This document shows positions 11,746 through 23,158 of a stretch of DNA of 64,000 nucleotides, in pieces (the stretch's first letter is position 1; every line of letters begins with the position of its first letter). The DNA is from Salticus scenicus (lineage: Eukaryota > Arthropoda > Arachnida > Araneae > Salticidae). The position numbers were made by a program, and so were the translations under genes. The stretch covers positions 77,271,841 through 77,335,840 of the forward strand of contig OZ005662.1 in NCBI GenBank assembly GCA_963930645.1, in the 5' to 3' direction. Below the pieces are notes generated by a model. The model had not been told where the DNA came from. It did not search any database and saw nothing but the letters and a program-made list of their open reading frames with translations.

Positions 11746-13461
11746 GAAATTTAACCAAACTTGGTATTTAGTTGGTCCCCGACATAAACTGGTGCTGATT
11801 ATGTTTGGGGATCAATAGCTCAACAGGTGGCGCTGTGATAGCATTTTATCTAAATTTTTAACATGGCAGCATAGGACAAAAATTCGTATAAATGTGCATA
11901 ATTAGAGTTGTTTTAAACTTGTGATTGTAAAATTAATATGAATTATTGATAATAGTAGTATGTAACTAGGAAAAATATTTTCTGCATGGGGGGGCATCGC
12001 TTCCCCCCCCCTAGGGGGGAAATACCCCCCCAGGGGGGGTAAATTTTCACATTGGGTATCTTTCAAAAGATCAGGTTGATAATAGTAGTAGTTAACTAGG
12101 AAAAAATTTTTGTGCATGTGGGGGCATCGGTTGCCCCCCCCCATCGAGGGGGGAAGTTCCCACCCGGGGGGGCAAAATTTCAAGATGGGTATCTTTCGAA
12201 AGATCTCGTCAATACCTTTAAAACGAATGGTTGAACGATAAATCTGTGATAATTTAAACCAAAGTTATCGATTTTTTTTACTTTTAACAAAAAAAAACAG
12301 AAAAATATCGCATTTTTTTTTTTTTTTTTTTTTTAACGAAATTTAACCAAACTTGGTATTTAGTTGGTCCCCGACATAAACTGGTGCTGATTATGTTTGG
12401 GGATCAATAGCTCAACAGGTGGCGCTGTGATAGCATTTTATCTAAATTTTTAACATGGCAGAATAGGACAAAAATTCGTATAAATGTGCATAATTAGAGT
12501 TGTTTTAAACTTGTGATTGTAAAATTAATATGAATTATTGATAATAGTAGTATGTAACTAGGAAAAAAATTTTCTGCATGGGGGGGCATCGCTTCCCCCC
12601 CCCCTAGGGGGGAAATACCCCCCAGGGGGGGTAAATTTTCACATTGGGTATCTTTCAAAAGATCAGGTTGATAATAGTAGTAGTTAACTAGGAAAAAATT
12701 TTTGTGCATGTGGGGGCATCGGTTGCCCCCCCCCATCGAGGGGGGAAGTTCCCACCCGGGGGGGCAAAATTTCAAGATGGGTATATTTCGAAAGATCTCG
12801 TCAATACCTTTAAAACGAATGGTTGAACGATAAATCTGTGATAATTTAAACCAAAGTTATCGATTTTTTTTACTTTTAACAAAAAAAAACAGAAAAATAT
12901 CGCATTTTTTTTTTTTTTTTTTTTTTAACGAAATTTAACCAAACTTGGTATTTAGTTGGTCCCCGACATAAACTGGTGCTGATTATGTTTGGGGATCAAT
13001 AGCTCAACAGGTGGCGCTGTGATAGCATTTTATCTAAATTTTTAGCATGGCAGCATAGGACAAAAATTCGTATAAATGTGCATAATTAGAGTTGTTTTAA
13101 ACTTGTGATTGTAAAATTAATATGAATTATTGATAATAGTAGTATGTAACTAGGAAAAAAATTTTCTGCATGGGGGGCATCGCTTCCCCCCCTGGGGGGG
13201 AAGTAACCCCCGGGGGGGATAAATTTTTAAGATGGGTATCTTTCGAAAGGTCTCGTCAATACCTTTAAAACGAATGGTTGAACTATAAATCTGTGATAAT
13301 TTAAAACAAAGTTATCGATTTTTTTCACTTTTAACAAAAAAAAAAAAAAAAAAAACTTAGAAAAAAAAAATCGTACTTTTTTTTTTTTTTAAATATTGTT
13401 ACTGATTGAATATGTATAGGTAAATATAGAAGAAAGTCTTGTGGTGGCCACAACATACTAG
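10454..13461 (+). mobile_element. Helitron-like (Helentron/HINE-type) non-autonomous element H1
   Basis: The 5' end begins TTTTTACTTTCTTCTATA and this is found inverted close to the 3' end as TATAGAAGAAAGT, an asymmetric subterminal inverted repeat. The 3' end has a perfect hairpin TTGTGG-TGG-CCACAA at 13439-13453, then CATACTAG and a host T. A (GTCT)n tract lies at 10581-10600. These features match Helitron 3' ends and the described Helentron-associated elements such as Drosophila DINE-1. No Rep/helicase is encoded. The interior is a tandem array described separately. Confidence 0.75.
10640..13390. repeat. ~592 bp tandem array inside H1 with long G/C runs
   Basis: Units start with AACGAAATTTAACCAAACTT at 11141, 11743, 12335 and 12927, spacings 602, 592 and 592, with a variant unit before them. 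Length differences come mainly from T-runs. Units two and three are nearly identical, which indicates recent amplification. Each unit has two sub-blocks with GTGCATG followed by runs of seven or more G and C, such as the block at 10886-10982. Repeated open frames of about 93 codons on the minus strand (11902-12183, 12494-12775) are by-products of the array. Confidence 0.85.
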
Positions 13462-13473
13462 TTTTTTTTTTCT

Positions 13474-14654
13474 TTTTTACTTTCTTCTATATGTAATATA
13501 GAGAAAGTATTGGATTCGCGAAAATTTTCGAAGTCCACTTTTTGATGGATTTACATGTTTTGGGATGTGGAGAGCACGAATTAATAGTTTTTAGAAAATG
13601 TCTGTCTGTCTGTCTGTCTGTATCATTTTTTTGTGGACGCTGTATCTCACGAACCAATGAATGAAATTTAACCAAACTTGGTATTTAGTTGCACCCTGAC
13701 ATAAACTGGTGCTGATTAGATTTTGGGATCAATCGCTCCATAGGTGGCGTTGTGATCGCATTTTATGCAAATTTTTAACATGGCAGCATAGGACAAAATT
13801 CCGTATAAATGGGCATAAAGAGAGCTATTTTACACTTTTGATTGTAAAATTAATATGAATTATTGATAATAGTAGTAGTTAGCTAGGAACAAAATTTTGT
13901 GCATGTGGGGGCATCGGTTCCCCCCCCTGGGGGGAAATACCCCCCCGGGGAAGTAAATTTTCAAGATGGGTATCTTTCGAAAGGTCTCGTTGATAATAGT
14001 AATAGTTAACTGGGAAAAAATTTTTGTGCATGTGGGGGCATCGGTTCCCCCCCCCCACCGGGGGGGGGGGGGAAGTACTCACCCGTGGGGGCAAAGTTTC
14101 AAGATGGGTATCTTTCGATAGGTCTCGTCAATACCTTTAAAACGAATGGTTGAACCATAAATATGTGATAATTTAAAACAAAGTTATCGATTTTTTTTAC
14201 TTTTAACAAAAAAAAACTTAGAAAAAAATCGCAATATTTTTTTTTATTTTTTTTTATTTTTTTTTTAACGAAATTTAACCAAACTTGGTATTTAGTTGGT
14301 CCCCGACATAAACTGGTGCTGATTATGTTTGGGGATCAATAGCTCAACAGGTGGCGCTGTGATAGCATTTTATCTAAATTTTTAACATGGCAGCATAGGA
14401 CAAAAATTCGTATAAATGTGCATAATAAGAGTTGTTTTAAACTTGTGATTGTAAAATTAATATGAATTATTGATAATAGTAGTATGTAACTAGGAAAAAA
14501 ATTTTCTGCATGGGGGGGGGAAGTACCCCCCGGGGGGGATAAATTTTCAAGATGGGTATCTTTCGAAAGGTCTCGTCAATACCTTTAAAACGAATGGTTG
14601 AACTATAAATCTGTGATAATTTAAAACAAAGTTATCGATTTTTTTTACTTTTAA

Positions 14655-14687
<33 letters not shown>

Positions 14688-14792
14688 GGAAAAAAAATCG
14701 TACTTTTTTTTTTTTTTTTTTAAATATTGTTACTGATTGAATATGTATAGGTAAATATAGAAGAAAGTCTTGTGGTGGCCACAAAATACTAG
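13474..14792 (+). mobile_element. Helitron-like element H2
   Basis: It begins 13 bases after H1 with the same 5' end and (GTCT)n tract (13601-13620). It ends with the hairpin TTGTGG/CCACAA and AATACTAG at 14792, followed by T. It has one full internal unit (from 14267) instead of several. H1 and H2 are almost abutting in the same orientation. Confidence 0.75.
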
Positions 14793-15290
14793 TTTACTTT
14801 CGAAACCCATATAATAAAATGGGTCTTTCTAATAAAAATTTTCCAGAAAACTGAATTCAATAAAATGACGACTGTATTTTTAGTACAAATGTTAGGAACG
14901 TGACTCGATTTTGTAAAGAAATCGATTACTTACTACTAACTTTCAATAACCAGAGGGATTACTTTATCATCAATGATAGAATCTCTTTATGATCCTTTAT
15001 TTGCTTATAGGAAATCGATGATTATTAACGTCTTTATCATTTGAACGTAAAAGCAAGAAATTGTGATTTCATATCACAGTAAATAAAAGCTAGTATTGAA
15101 GAAGGTAAAATAAAGATCGATTTGATTACGAGTAATTTACAAAGTTTCGATATTAGGATTCTATTGGTTGCATTTTAAGATAATTAGCAGTCAAATGATT
15201 TGCCTCCGCCTTATAAGTGATTCTAGTTTCAAAATTTTTATCATGTTTATTTAGTTTTTAGATAAAAGATATTTTTCAAAATTATTGTGA
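14793..15290. repeat. Spacer with dispersed repeat B
   Basis: 14925-15040 resembles 21270-21385: both have TCATCAATGA, AGAATC and the exact run TAGGAAATCGATGATTATTA. No coding signal is seen. The rest is ordinary AT-rich sequence between Helitron-like elements. Confidence 0.5.
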
Positions 15291-17078
15291 TTTTTTACTT
15301 TCTTCTATATGTATATATATAGAGAAAGTATTGGATTCGTAAAAATTTCCAAACTCCAGTTTTCGATGGATTTACACGTTTTGGGATGTCCTGAACATGA
15401 TTTAACTGTTTTTAGAAAATGTTTGTCTGTGTGTATCACAAATTTTGTGGACGCTGTATCTCACGAACCAATGAACGAAATTTAACCAAACTTCGCATTT
15501 AGTTGAACCCTGACATAAACTGGTGCTGATTAGATTTAAAGATGAATCATTAAACAGGTGGCGCTGTGATCTCATTTTTCCCCCTAACTTTTTAACATGG
15601 CAGTATTGGAAAAAATTTCGTATGAATATACATAATGTGAGTTACTTTTAATGTGTGATTGTAAAATTAATATGAATTATTGATAACAGTAGTAGTAAAC
15701 TGGGAAAAAATTTTTGTTCATGTAGAATAATCGCTTCCCTTCCCCTCTGAGGGGTAAATTTTCAATTTACGCATCTTTCGAAAGATCTCGTCAATACCTT
15801 TAAAACGAATGGTTGAACCATAGCTCTGTCATAATTTAAAACAAAGTTATCGAATTTTTCATTTTTGATATCGCATTTATTACATTTTTCTATATTCAAT
15901 AGCAGAAAGTATTGGATTCGTAAAAATTGTCGACTTCCGGTTTTCGATGAATTCACATGTTTTGAGAATTCTAGAACATGATTTCACCATTTTCAGAAAA
16001 TGTCTATCTGTGTGTGTGTGTGTGTGTGACAAAACTTTTTGGCAAGTGTATCTCCAGACCTACTGCTCAGAATTGTATATAAATTTATATGTAGATGCAC
16101 CTTGACCCAAATTAGTGCCTATCAACTTTTGGTGTCAACCGCTCAACAGATGGCGCTACTATACAGCGATTTACACAATTTAAGGGGAGGCTATATCTTA
16201 GGTTCTATTGTGTATAATCAAACAAAACTTGATATGTAAAACAGTCATGATGAGACATTATTCTGATTAAATTTGGAAGCTTGTCGGCCAAAAGGTGGCG
16301 CTGCTATACAGTGATTTCCGCAATCTAAGGGAAAGCTATATCTCAGAAACTACTGCGCAGAAATACCATATAATTTTTTATGTAGATGAACCTTGACAGT
16401 AATTAGTACCTATCAGCTTTTGGTGCCAACTGCTCAATAGGTGGCGCTGCTACACAGCAATTTCTGCAATTTAAGGGAAGGCTATATCTCAGGTTCTATT
16501 GCGTATAATCAAACAAAACTTGGTATGTGATAAGGCAATTATGAGATATTATGCTGATTCATATTGAATGCTTATAGGTAAATAGATGGCGCGGCTATAC
16601 TGGAAATTTCCTTGATAACGGGAAGGCTATATCTCAACTTCTATGGCATATAACTCTACGAAACTTGATATATGAGATAACCATTATAAAAACGCATTAT
16701 TTAAGATGTTATTTAGAGACAATGAAGCTGTCTTCTTTGGATATTTAGTGTTAGTTTTCTCTAAGATGAAAATCATTTGCATTCTTCATGTTAGATATTT
16801 TTAATAAATAATATTTTTAATAAATTATTTGCCCTTAGTGAATTTGAATAGGAAAATGTAGAAGAAAGTCTTATGTCGGCCACAACATACTAGTTTTAAT
16901 GTTGGCACAAAACTGACTTACTTCCGGCATTTAGTTTTATAATTCTGTTAGATAAAAATAGTCTGCATTTATCATGGAAAATAATTTTCGTAAATAATAA
17001 ATTAATAAATAATTTCTACTGCATGAATTTGTGTAAAATTATATAGAAGAAAGTCTTGTAGTGGCCAGAACATACTAG
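15291..17078 (+). mobile_element. Helitron-like element H3, interrupted by H4
   Basis: The 5' end TTTTTTACTTTCTTCTATAT is at 15291. The sequence follows the H1 pattern to about 15883, breaks, and resumes at 16894, ending AAGTCTTGTAGTGGCCAGAA then CATACTAG at 17078. The 3' hairpin is decayed (CCAGAA for CCACAA), consistent with an older copy. Confidence 0.65.
15884..16893 (+). mobile_element. Helitron-like element H4, nested in H3
   Basis: The 5' end reads TTTTTCTATATTCAATAGCA and the 3' end CGGCCACAACATACTAG at 16893. It sits inside H3 with H3 sequence on both sides and no target duplication, as expected for rolling-circle insertion. The interior has four ~145 bp tandem units, marked by (G/A)TGGCGC at 16151, 16296, 16442 and 16587. 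The open frame at 16039-16239 is in this array and is not a gene. Confidence 0.65.
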
Positions 17079-17878
17079 TATTGCTTTATAATAAAGTAAT
17101 ATTTTTTTTGTTGTTGTTTAATTTTTATTTTATGATCCACGAAAATGAATTCTTGGATAAAAACAAAATGAAACAAAAGAAAGATTTCACATAATCGTAG
17201 GGCAGCCTAGTCTCGATTATTCTAAAAGAATACAAAGCTGTAGATACTTTTTTTTTTTTTTTTTTTTTAAATCTTATAATATCATTAGATTATTTTTATT
17301 GACACTTTACTAGAAATTAATAATAATAATAATAATAATAAACCTGTTCAGGGGTGGGAATTCCTGAAAAATCTTACTAGCGTAGAATTTTTTCTTACCA
17401 ATTAACAATATAAAGCTGCAAACTTACAATAGGAAAAATATTTATTTTATATTTTTATAGCAGAATTTTTTAATCTAAAAAATAAAAATTATCTACTCTA
17501 AAAAATATCAGACCAGTAATTTACCGTTGCAGTAAGTGGCAGCAACTCATGAAGTAACCAAAATTTTTGCATTTACAGTAAAAAAATTCACTTACTGCAA
17601 TCTATATAGAAACAAAAAATAAAATGTTAGGATTTTTTTAAAGCCTTTTTTTTTTTTTTTTTAAGTTGAAAAAAAAAAAAAATTAACCGATACGGTTTAA
17701 AGTTATAGTCTTCAGCACCCGCTACCATGCTAAAAATTGACGAAAAAAAAAAATTCTTAGAATCAGTTTTAAAGTCTAGTCTATTAAATGAATAAACTAA
17801 GTATAAAGTTTACTTCACCGCAGTTAGGATTTGGAAGGAACAATAAATATGGTAAACATAATATGGCTGTTTTTGTAC
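17079..17878. other. AT-rich spacer
   Basis: Contains an (AAT)n run near 17321-17341 and several poly-T/poly-A tracts. No gene, element end or repeat recognised. Confidence 0.5.
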
Positions 17879-18285
17879 TTTTTACTTTTTTCTATATTCA
17901 ATAGAAGAAAGTGTTGGATTCGAAAAAAAATTTCACTTCGAGTTTTTGATGTGTTTACACATTTTCAGAAGTGTAGAATATAATTTGACCATTTTTAGAA
18001 AATATTTGTCTGTTTGTGTGTGTGTGACAAAACTTTTTGGCAACTGTATCTCAGGAACTACTGCACAGAATTTCCTACAAATTAGTATGTAGTTTCACCT
18101 TGATATGAATTAGTGCCTATTAACCTTTTGTGAAAGTTATCAGACAGGTGGCGTTGCCATCCGGCTTTTTCTAAATTTTAACATGGCAGCATAGGGCGAA
18201 ATTTCGTATAAATGTGTATAAAGAGAATTATTTTTTAATCCCCATTATGAAATTAAAAAGAATTGCTTATAATAGGGATAGTCAA

Positions 18286-18319
<34 letters not shown>

Positions 18320-18660
18320 GTACAAGTAGTACTGCTTTCCCTCAGGGTGCGAAGTCCCCCCGAGGGGGCAAAATTTCATTATGGATACATTTCAAAAGAA
18401 CTCGTCATTATCTTTAAAACGAATGGTTGCACCATCAATCTGTAATTTAAAGCAAAGTTATCGATTTTTTTTTAAAGATGTTATATAAGGAATAAAATTG
18501 ACTTTCTTTGGATATTCAGTATTATACAACTTCTTTAGAATGAAAATCGTCTACATTGATCATGGAAGATAATTTTATTAAATAATAATTTTCAGAAATA
18601 AGTTTCACTGAGTAAAATTTGTATAGGAAAATATAGAAGAAACCCATACAAACATACTAG
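17879..18660 (+). mobile_element. Helitron-like element H5
   Basis: 5' end TTTACTTTTTTCTATATTCA, then the family text (AAGAAAGTGTTGGATTCG, GTCTGTTTGTGTGTG, ACAGGTGGCGTTG) and the 3' end AACATACTAG at 18660 followed by T. The 3' hairpin is lost. The open frames at 18214-18445 cross a T-run and are artefacts. Confidence 0.65.
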
Positions 18661-18879
18661 TTTTATGCTGTTTAAAATTTTTTTACTTAAAATATCTGCT
18701 TGCCAGTGGCGAATAAATTGATATAAAATTCCTTACTTCTGAGCATTCCATTACATATAGAATTTTCACATTCATTTTATATATAACATATAAGTACAAA
18801 ATACTAATGTTCTTCAAACTGGAGTATGAATATTTTTTATATCATTACGAATTGGGTGTGCTTACCACTCAATTGCAAG

Positions 18880-19055
18880 CAAACTGATTACCTCCTCCAG
18901 TGATGCCAGGCTTTTTTATTCATTAATGATATATTTGATATAAATAATAGATTATTCTAATCGTCTATTATTTATATCAAATATCACTTCTCAAAATTAT
19001 TGGTGACTATTGAATAAAAATGTTTGCAAAGTCTGGCGACTCTGATCACCTCAAT
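18880..19055. repeat. Palindromic relic related to the CATAG foldback family
   Basis: The arms 18931-18950 and 18965-18984 are a perfect 20 bp inverted repeat (ATATTTGATATAAATAATAG) around a 14 base loop. Outer parts (TTTTTTATTCA; TTATTGGTGACTATTGAATA) match the inner arms of the foldbacks at 19502-20346 and 30043-30354, so it is probably a degenerate or partial copy. Confidence 0.55.
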
Positions 19056-19404
19056 AAAAATTATGAATTTAGAAACAATTCTTGAAGATACATATGGTAC
19101 ATTTTATCATAAAAATCATCGGTAAAAAGTCTTTCACAATTAATATTTTTTAAAATATTAATTGTGAAATATTTTTAAATAAATTATATCGCTATAAAGA
19201 ATAAAGATTTGGGTGTACCTCAATGTAATCAGTCTTGGAATATTCTTTGTGGGAAATGCTCAGTAGAAAAAAAAAAAAAAAAAAAAAACTTTTTTTTTTT
19301 TTTTTTTTTTACGAAATTATAAAAAATACTGTAAAAAAAATATTTTATTTTAAATATACATTAAAAAGAAAGGAAGTACATAAAAAAAAAAAAAAAAAAA
19401 AATG

Positions 19405-19490
19405 ATATCGATACGCCCCTAACCACCGGCCAACCCGAGGGTTTATAGCCGACCGAAGCCCGAAGGGTGGCGGGAGAGAATGTATCATTA
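19405..19490. other. GC-rich patch of unknown nature
   Basis: About 85 bases of unusually high GC in a very AT-rich setting, with GGCCAACCCGAGGG and GAAGGGTGGCGGGAG. No reading frame, tRNA boxes or terminal repeats recognised. The surrounding 18661-19494 is AT-rich with long poly-A/poly-T tracts. Confidence 0.35.
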
Positions 19491-19501
19491 GAATGTAAAA
19501 T

Positions 19502-20346
19502 CATAGCCTCCTAAACTAGATACCTTCCACGTGGCTCGGAAACTTGGCAACAGTTCAAATGGTAGACAACGCCACCTGGTACAGATTGCGCGATTTTTTT
19601 ATTCAACAGCCACCAAACATTTTTAAAAGTGAGATTTGATATATATAAAAGGCGAATAGGATTGAAGAAACGTCGATTATATATATCATATATCACTTCT
19701 TAAAATTATTGGTGACAGTTGAATAAAAAAATCGCGTAATTTGTACCAGGTGGCGCTCAGTGTCTGATTTAAGGCAGAGCATTCGGGGCACGTGCCCTGT
19801 GCCCTCACAGTGAAGGGGCCCCCAAGAAATTCCATCATGCATTTTAAAAAATAGTTTAAATGAAAAATTTCCAAATTTTGCTATAATGATCGTTATTTTT
19901 TGTTTTTCGTCAATAGATGGAGGAATTACTGCGCTGTTTTATAAATCGGCTTGATGATCTTTCAAGGAAACTATTAACTCATCGGAAAAATTGCAATACT
20001 TTTGCTAAACACAAATATAACTGCATGCTACTGATACATGCATTCCGAACTTTTACTAAGGCTAATTAAATCCGTGGCACGCACCGCAATGCAGATACAT
20101 GGGGGTAACGTACGTCGATCCGATAGACAAGCGACGGATCTTGTTTAGCCTTAACCAGCAAAATAAAAAGTGAAGTGAAGTAATTTTTAGATGGCTGAAT
20201 CGGAAATAAGCAAGAAAAATGGGCCATTGAGCATGAGTGCCCAGGGCCTCCAAGTGAGTAAATCGGTCCCTGGTGGCGCTGTCTACCGCTTGAACTGTTG
20301 CGAAGTTTCCGAGTCACGCGGAAGGCATCTAGTTTAGGAAGCTATG
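19502..20346. mobile_element. CATAG foldback element, copy 1 (carries a hAT insertion)
   Basis: Ends CATAGCCTCCTAAACTAG and CTAGTTTAGGAAGCTATG are inverted. The arms extend through AACAGT, GCGCCACCTGGTACAGATTG and TTTTTTTATTCAAC, giving long inverted arms with a short centre. Flanks GTAAAAT at 19495-19501 and 20347-20353 form a 7 bp target duplication. Without the 515 bp hAT insert and its extra target copy the element is about 322 bp, like the copy at 30043-30354. No protein is encoded. Confidence 0.85.
19758..20272. mobile_element. hAT non-autonomous element inside foldback copy 1
   Basis: The element runs from CAGTGTCTGATTTA to TAAATCGGTCCCTG, imperfect inverted ends of hAT type, and is flanked by the perfect 8 bp duplication GTGGCGCT (19750-19757 and 20273-20280). 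Removing it restores the foldback arm GGTGGCGCTGTCTACC. Open frames within (19686-19874, 20062-20317) have no transposase similarity. The subterminal CCCTGTGCCC/GGGGCCCCC stretch is typical of such hAT MITEs. Confidence 0.85.
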
Positions 20347-20353
20347 GTAAAAT

Positions 20354-22820
20354 AATATCCATTCTTCTTCTGCTCTTAAATTTCCTTTGTTTTTAATAGG
20401 AAACAGGCAATGGCAGCTTAAAAACAAGGAAAATTTAAATATTTACAATATTGTTGATCTAGAATGAAACACCCGCTTATGAAATTGTGACGTAGCTACT
20501 AGATAAAATGCCACTTAAAGTCAACTTGACACTTTCTCTGTAAATTTCTAATGTGTTAAATTATCATGCTTTCTTGTATATACCAATAACACATATCAGT
20601 ATCAATCAATTTGAAATAGTTTACAATTAATTAAATGTTTTTTTAACGATTATTTTTACAGGTAATAGTTGATCAAACATATTTTGTGAGACCTTGTAAA
20701 AGAAACTTTAACTCTATTTACAAGATAAAATGTACTACAATAAATTCTATGCATATGCATAGTTACCACCTCACCCGTTTTTCACGAGACACTTCACACC
20801 AGAAATTTCTTATACCAATTTTTAATTTATTTAATCTTTAAAATAAATATGACAAATTTCTATTTAAATATAATAGTGAAAAATCTCATTTTAAAATTCG
20901 AAATGTTAGTAGCTAAGAGCATGAGTCCCCCTTTCCTTAAAAGAGTTTAACATGATTAAAGTACACATCAATTAATCCCATGCTATAGACTGCATTGTAT
21001 CTAAATTAATCTATGTGTACGGGAAAAAGAAACTGTAAATGCTAGATACAATCTTCTAAACATTTTGTAAAAATATTTAATAAAACAATGTAACAATAAA
21101 AGAATATTTACAAAAGTTACAAATAGATACAACTCATTTTAAAATTAATATAAAGTTTTAAAAATCATGTAGTATCTAAATGTTATATAATAAAAAAGGA
21201 AATCCGATAATACTACTGAATTATTTTTTTTGTTGAAGCATAAATGAAACATGGATCAAGTGTTATAATGTAATCGATAATCTTCTATCGATATTCAATA
21301 AGAAAAGCAGATTATTTTAGCATCAATGACAGAATCATTTCTTGCTTCGTTATCCGAGTATAGGAAATCGATGATTATTAAGTTTTTTTTTTTTTTTTTT
21401 TCTTTTGCCTTTCGCGTGTTAAAGGTAGAAACTGAGGTTATTCCGTATTTCCATAACTGTAGGAAGAGAACAACGATTAAAAAAAAAAAAAAAAAGTTAA
21501 CGTGATTAAAAATATTGTTATATATATATATTTTATAAATTGGATTGTTTTTTTTAATTTATAAATTTGAATATTATATTATTCTCTTATTGGTATTCAT
21601 AAAGTCATATGAAGACCATTTAGAAGCTTATAAACAAATTAAATGCATTTGAAGAAGGGAACATTTTTTATATGAATATTAAATACACATTGAAAAATTG
21701 GAGGGGAAAAAAATCTTGTTTGGTAATCAAATCCTTGTATAGCTGTTAATTATACACCTAGGCTTTAGTCCCAAATACAAATCATTAACATTTTTCGTAT
21801 AACAGTTTTTCGTTTATGTAAAATATAACATACGTTTCGTTTCACACAATATATATGTGTAATGATCGGTGATTAGCGTTTTAGACAGAAATCTTCACAC
21901 TTATGAATTTTTACTCTTTAATTAACAACGAATTTTTACTCTTTAAATTTACGAGTTCATTTTCTTTCAACATAAAAATAAATACATTTAATTAAACGTG
22001 AGCGTTAAAAAATTGTAAAAAGGTAAATTATGAATCTGGCAAAAATTGACATCATTATCATTTAAAAAAATTTTCTACACATTGATAAAGTACTAATGTA
22101 GTTCATGATGCAAATATATGTTGTTCAGAAATGATTAATATTTAATTTTTAAAACCTTTTTTTTAATTCAAATTTCCCATAACTTTTTAACCAATCACAT
22201 TAGAACGTCCATCTTTGGAATATCGATAAGGATTTTTTCGCCAAAAGTCGCCAAAAATGTCGCCAAGGGCAAAAAGTCACCAAATTTGGCGCCAAATCCA
22301 TTACCTGCCTATTGGAGCTTTTTAATGCGTTTTAAATGAAAGCTTAAGCTGTTTTTACGCGAAAAAGAGCTGGAAATGCAGAAAATTGACATTTTATCAA
22401 CTTACTAAGCCTCTTTGAAAGAATTTATGCAAAAATAAATTCAATTATTTACAATTTTGTAACAATACGCATTGATAAAGTGCTAATGTAGTTAGTTCTA
22501 CAGCTATGATTCAACAGAAAATTTAAAAACATGGTTTATAAAAAGTTTTTTTTATCTTATAATTATTACTCTTTAATTAATTATCATAATGATACCTGAT
22601 ATGAGAATGTACAGTTGAGATACTACCTATAATAGTTATAGTAAAAAAAAGAAAAGTAGAAATTATTTAAACTCAGATCTGTTCCACGCATCCTACTTCA
22701 TTGAATTTGATGACAACCAAAGCTCAACTAACTGTCAAACCACCGTATCTCGCTTACATTGGCATAAAAGGTTGGCTGAGTCAATCAAAATGAAAAGAAG
22801 AATGTTTAGTTGCATGACAA
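20354..22820. repeat. AT-rich DNA with fragments of dispersed repeats
   Basis: 21270-21385 matches 14925-15040. 21950-22110 is an inverted copy of about 47450-47590 (AATTAAACGTGA; CATTATCA), which suggests an old Helitron-like copy. A cluster of CGCCAAAA-type repeats lies at 22240-22300. No coding region is supported. Confidence 0.4.
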
Positions 22821-22828
22821 TATCTTTC

Positions 22829-23150
22829 CATAGATATAGTAATAAGACATAGATTGATCAGCGAGAAGGAAAGAGGCTTTTTTTTTTCGGGAAAAGTCAC
22901 TCTAATGGCTGCCTTTCCCCGAGTAAATTACACACAGAAATACACACGGATGATTTAGTAAATAAAATTTATGAATAATTTATTTACTAAATGTGAATGA
23001 AAAACTTCAGATACAGTTTCAAATTCATTTTCCTTTTTATTCTATTTTTCAATACTCTCTAATGGCCGATTTTAGAATATTTTTTCGGCATCAAAATTTT
23101 TTGCTCGATAACATGGGGATGATAGATCTATATATATTACTATATCTATG
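22829..23150. mobile_element. hAT-like CATAGATATAG MITE, copy 1
   Basis: Inverted ends CATAGATATAGTAATA and ATTACTATATCTATG, length 322 bp, flanked by the perfect 8 bp direct repeat TATCTTTC (22821-22828, 23151-23158). Two further copies lie at 43307-43652 and 48550-49264, each with its own 8 bp duplication. Interior landmarks are CGGGAAAAG, GAGTAAATTACACAC and ATGGGGATGATAGATCTATA. The 72-codon frame at 22993-23211 is in the element and extends past it; it is not a gene. Confidence 0.9.
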
Positions 23151-23158
23151 TATCTTTC

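Noticed and set aside
11902..12775. Repeated ~93-codon open frames on the minus strand with proline/glycine-rich text
   Set aside because: They recur with the ~592 bp tandem unit, follow G/C runs, and vary with run length. A by-product of the array, not a protein family.
10454..18660. CRISPR-like or prokaryotic repeat array
   Set aside because: Units are several hundred bases, contiguous, and bounded by Helitron-like ends in eukaryotic AT-rich DNA; no spacer structure.
22200..22320. Repeated CGCCAAAA words as a regulatory array
   Set aside because: Irregular spacing and no matching copy; likely low-complexity drift.
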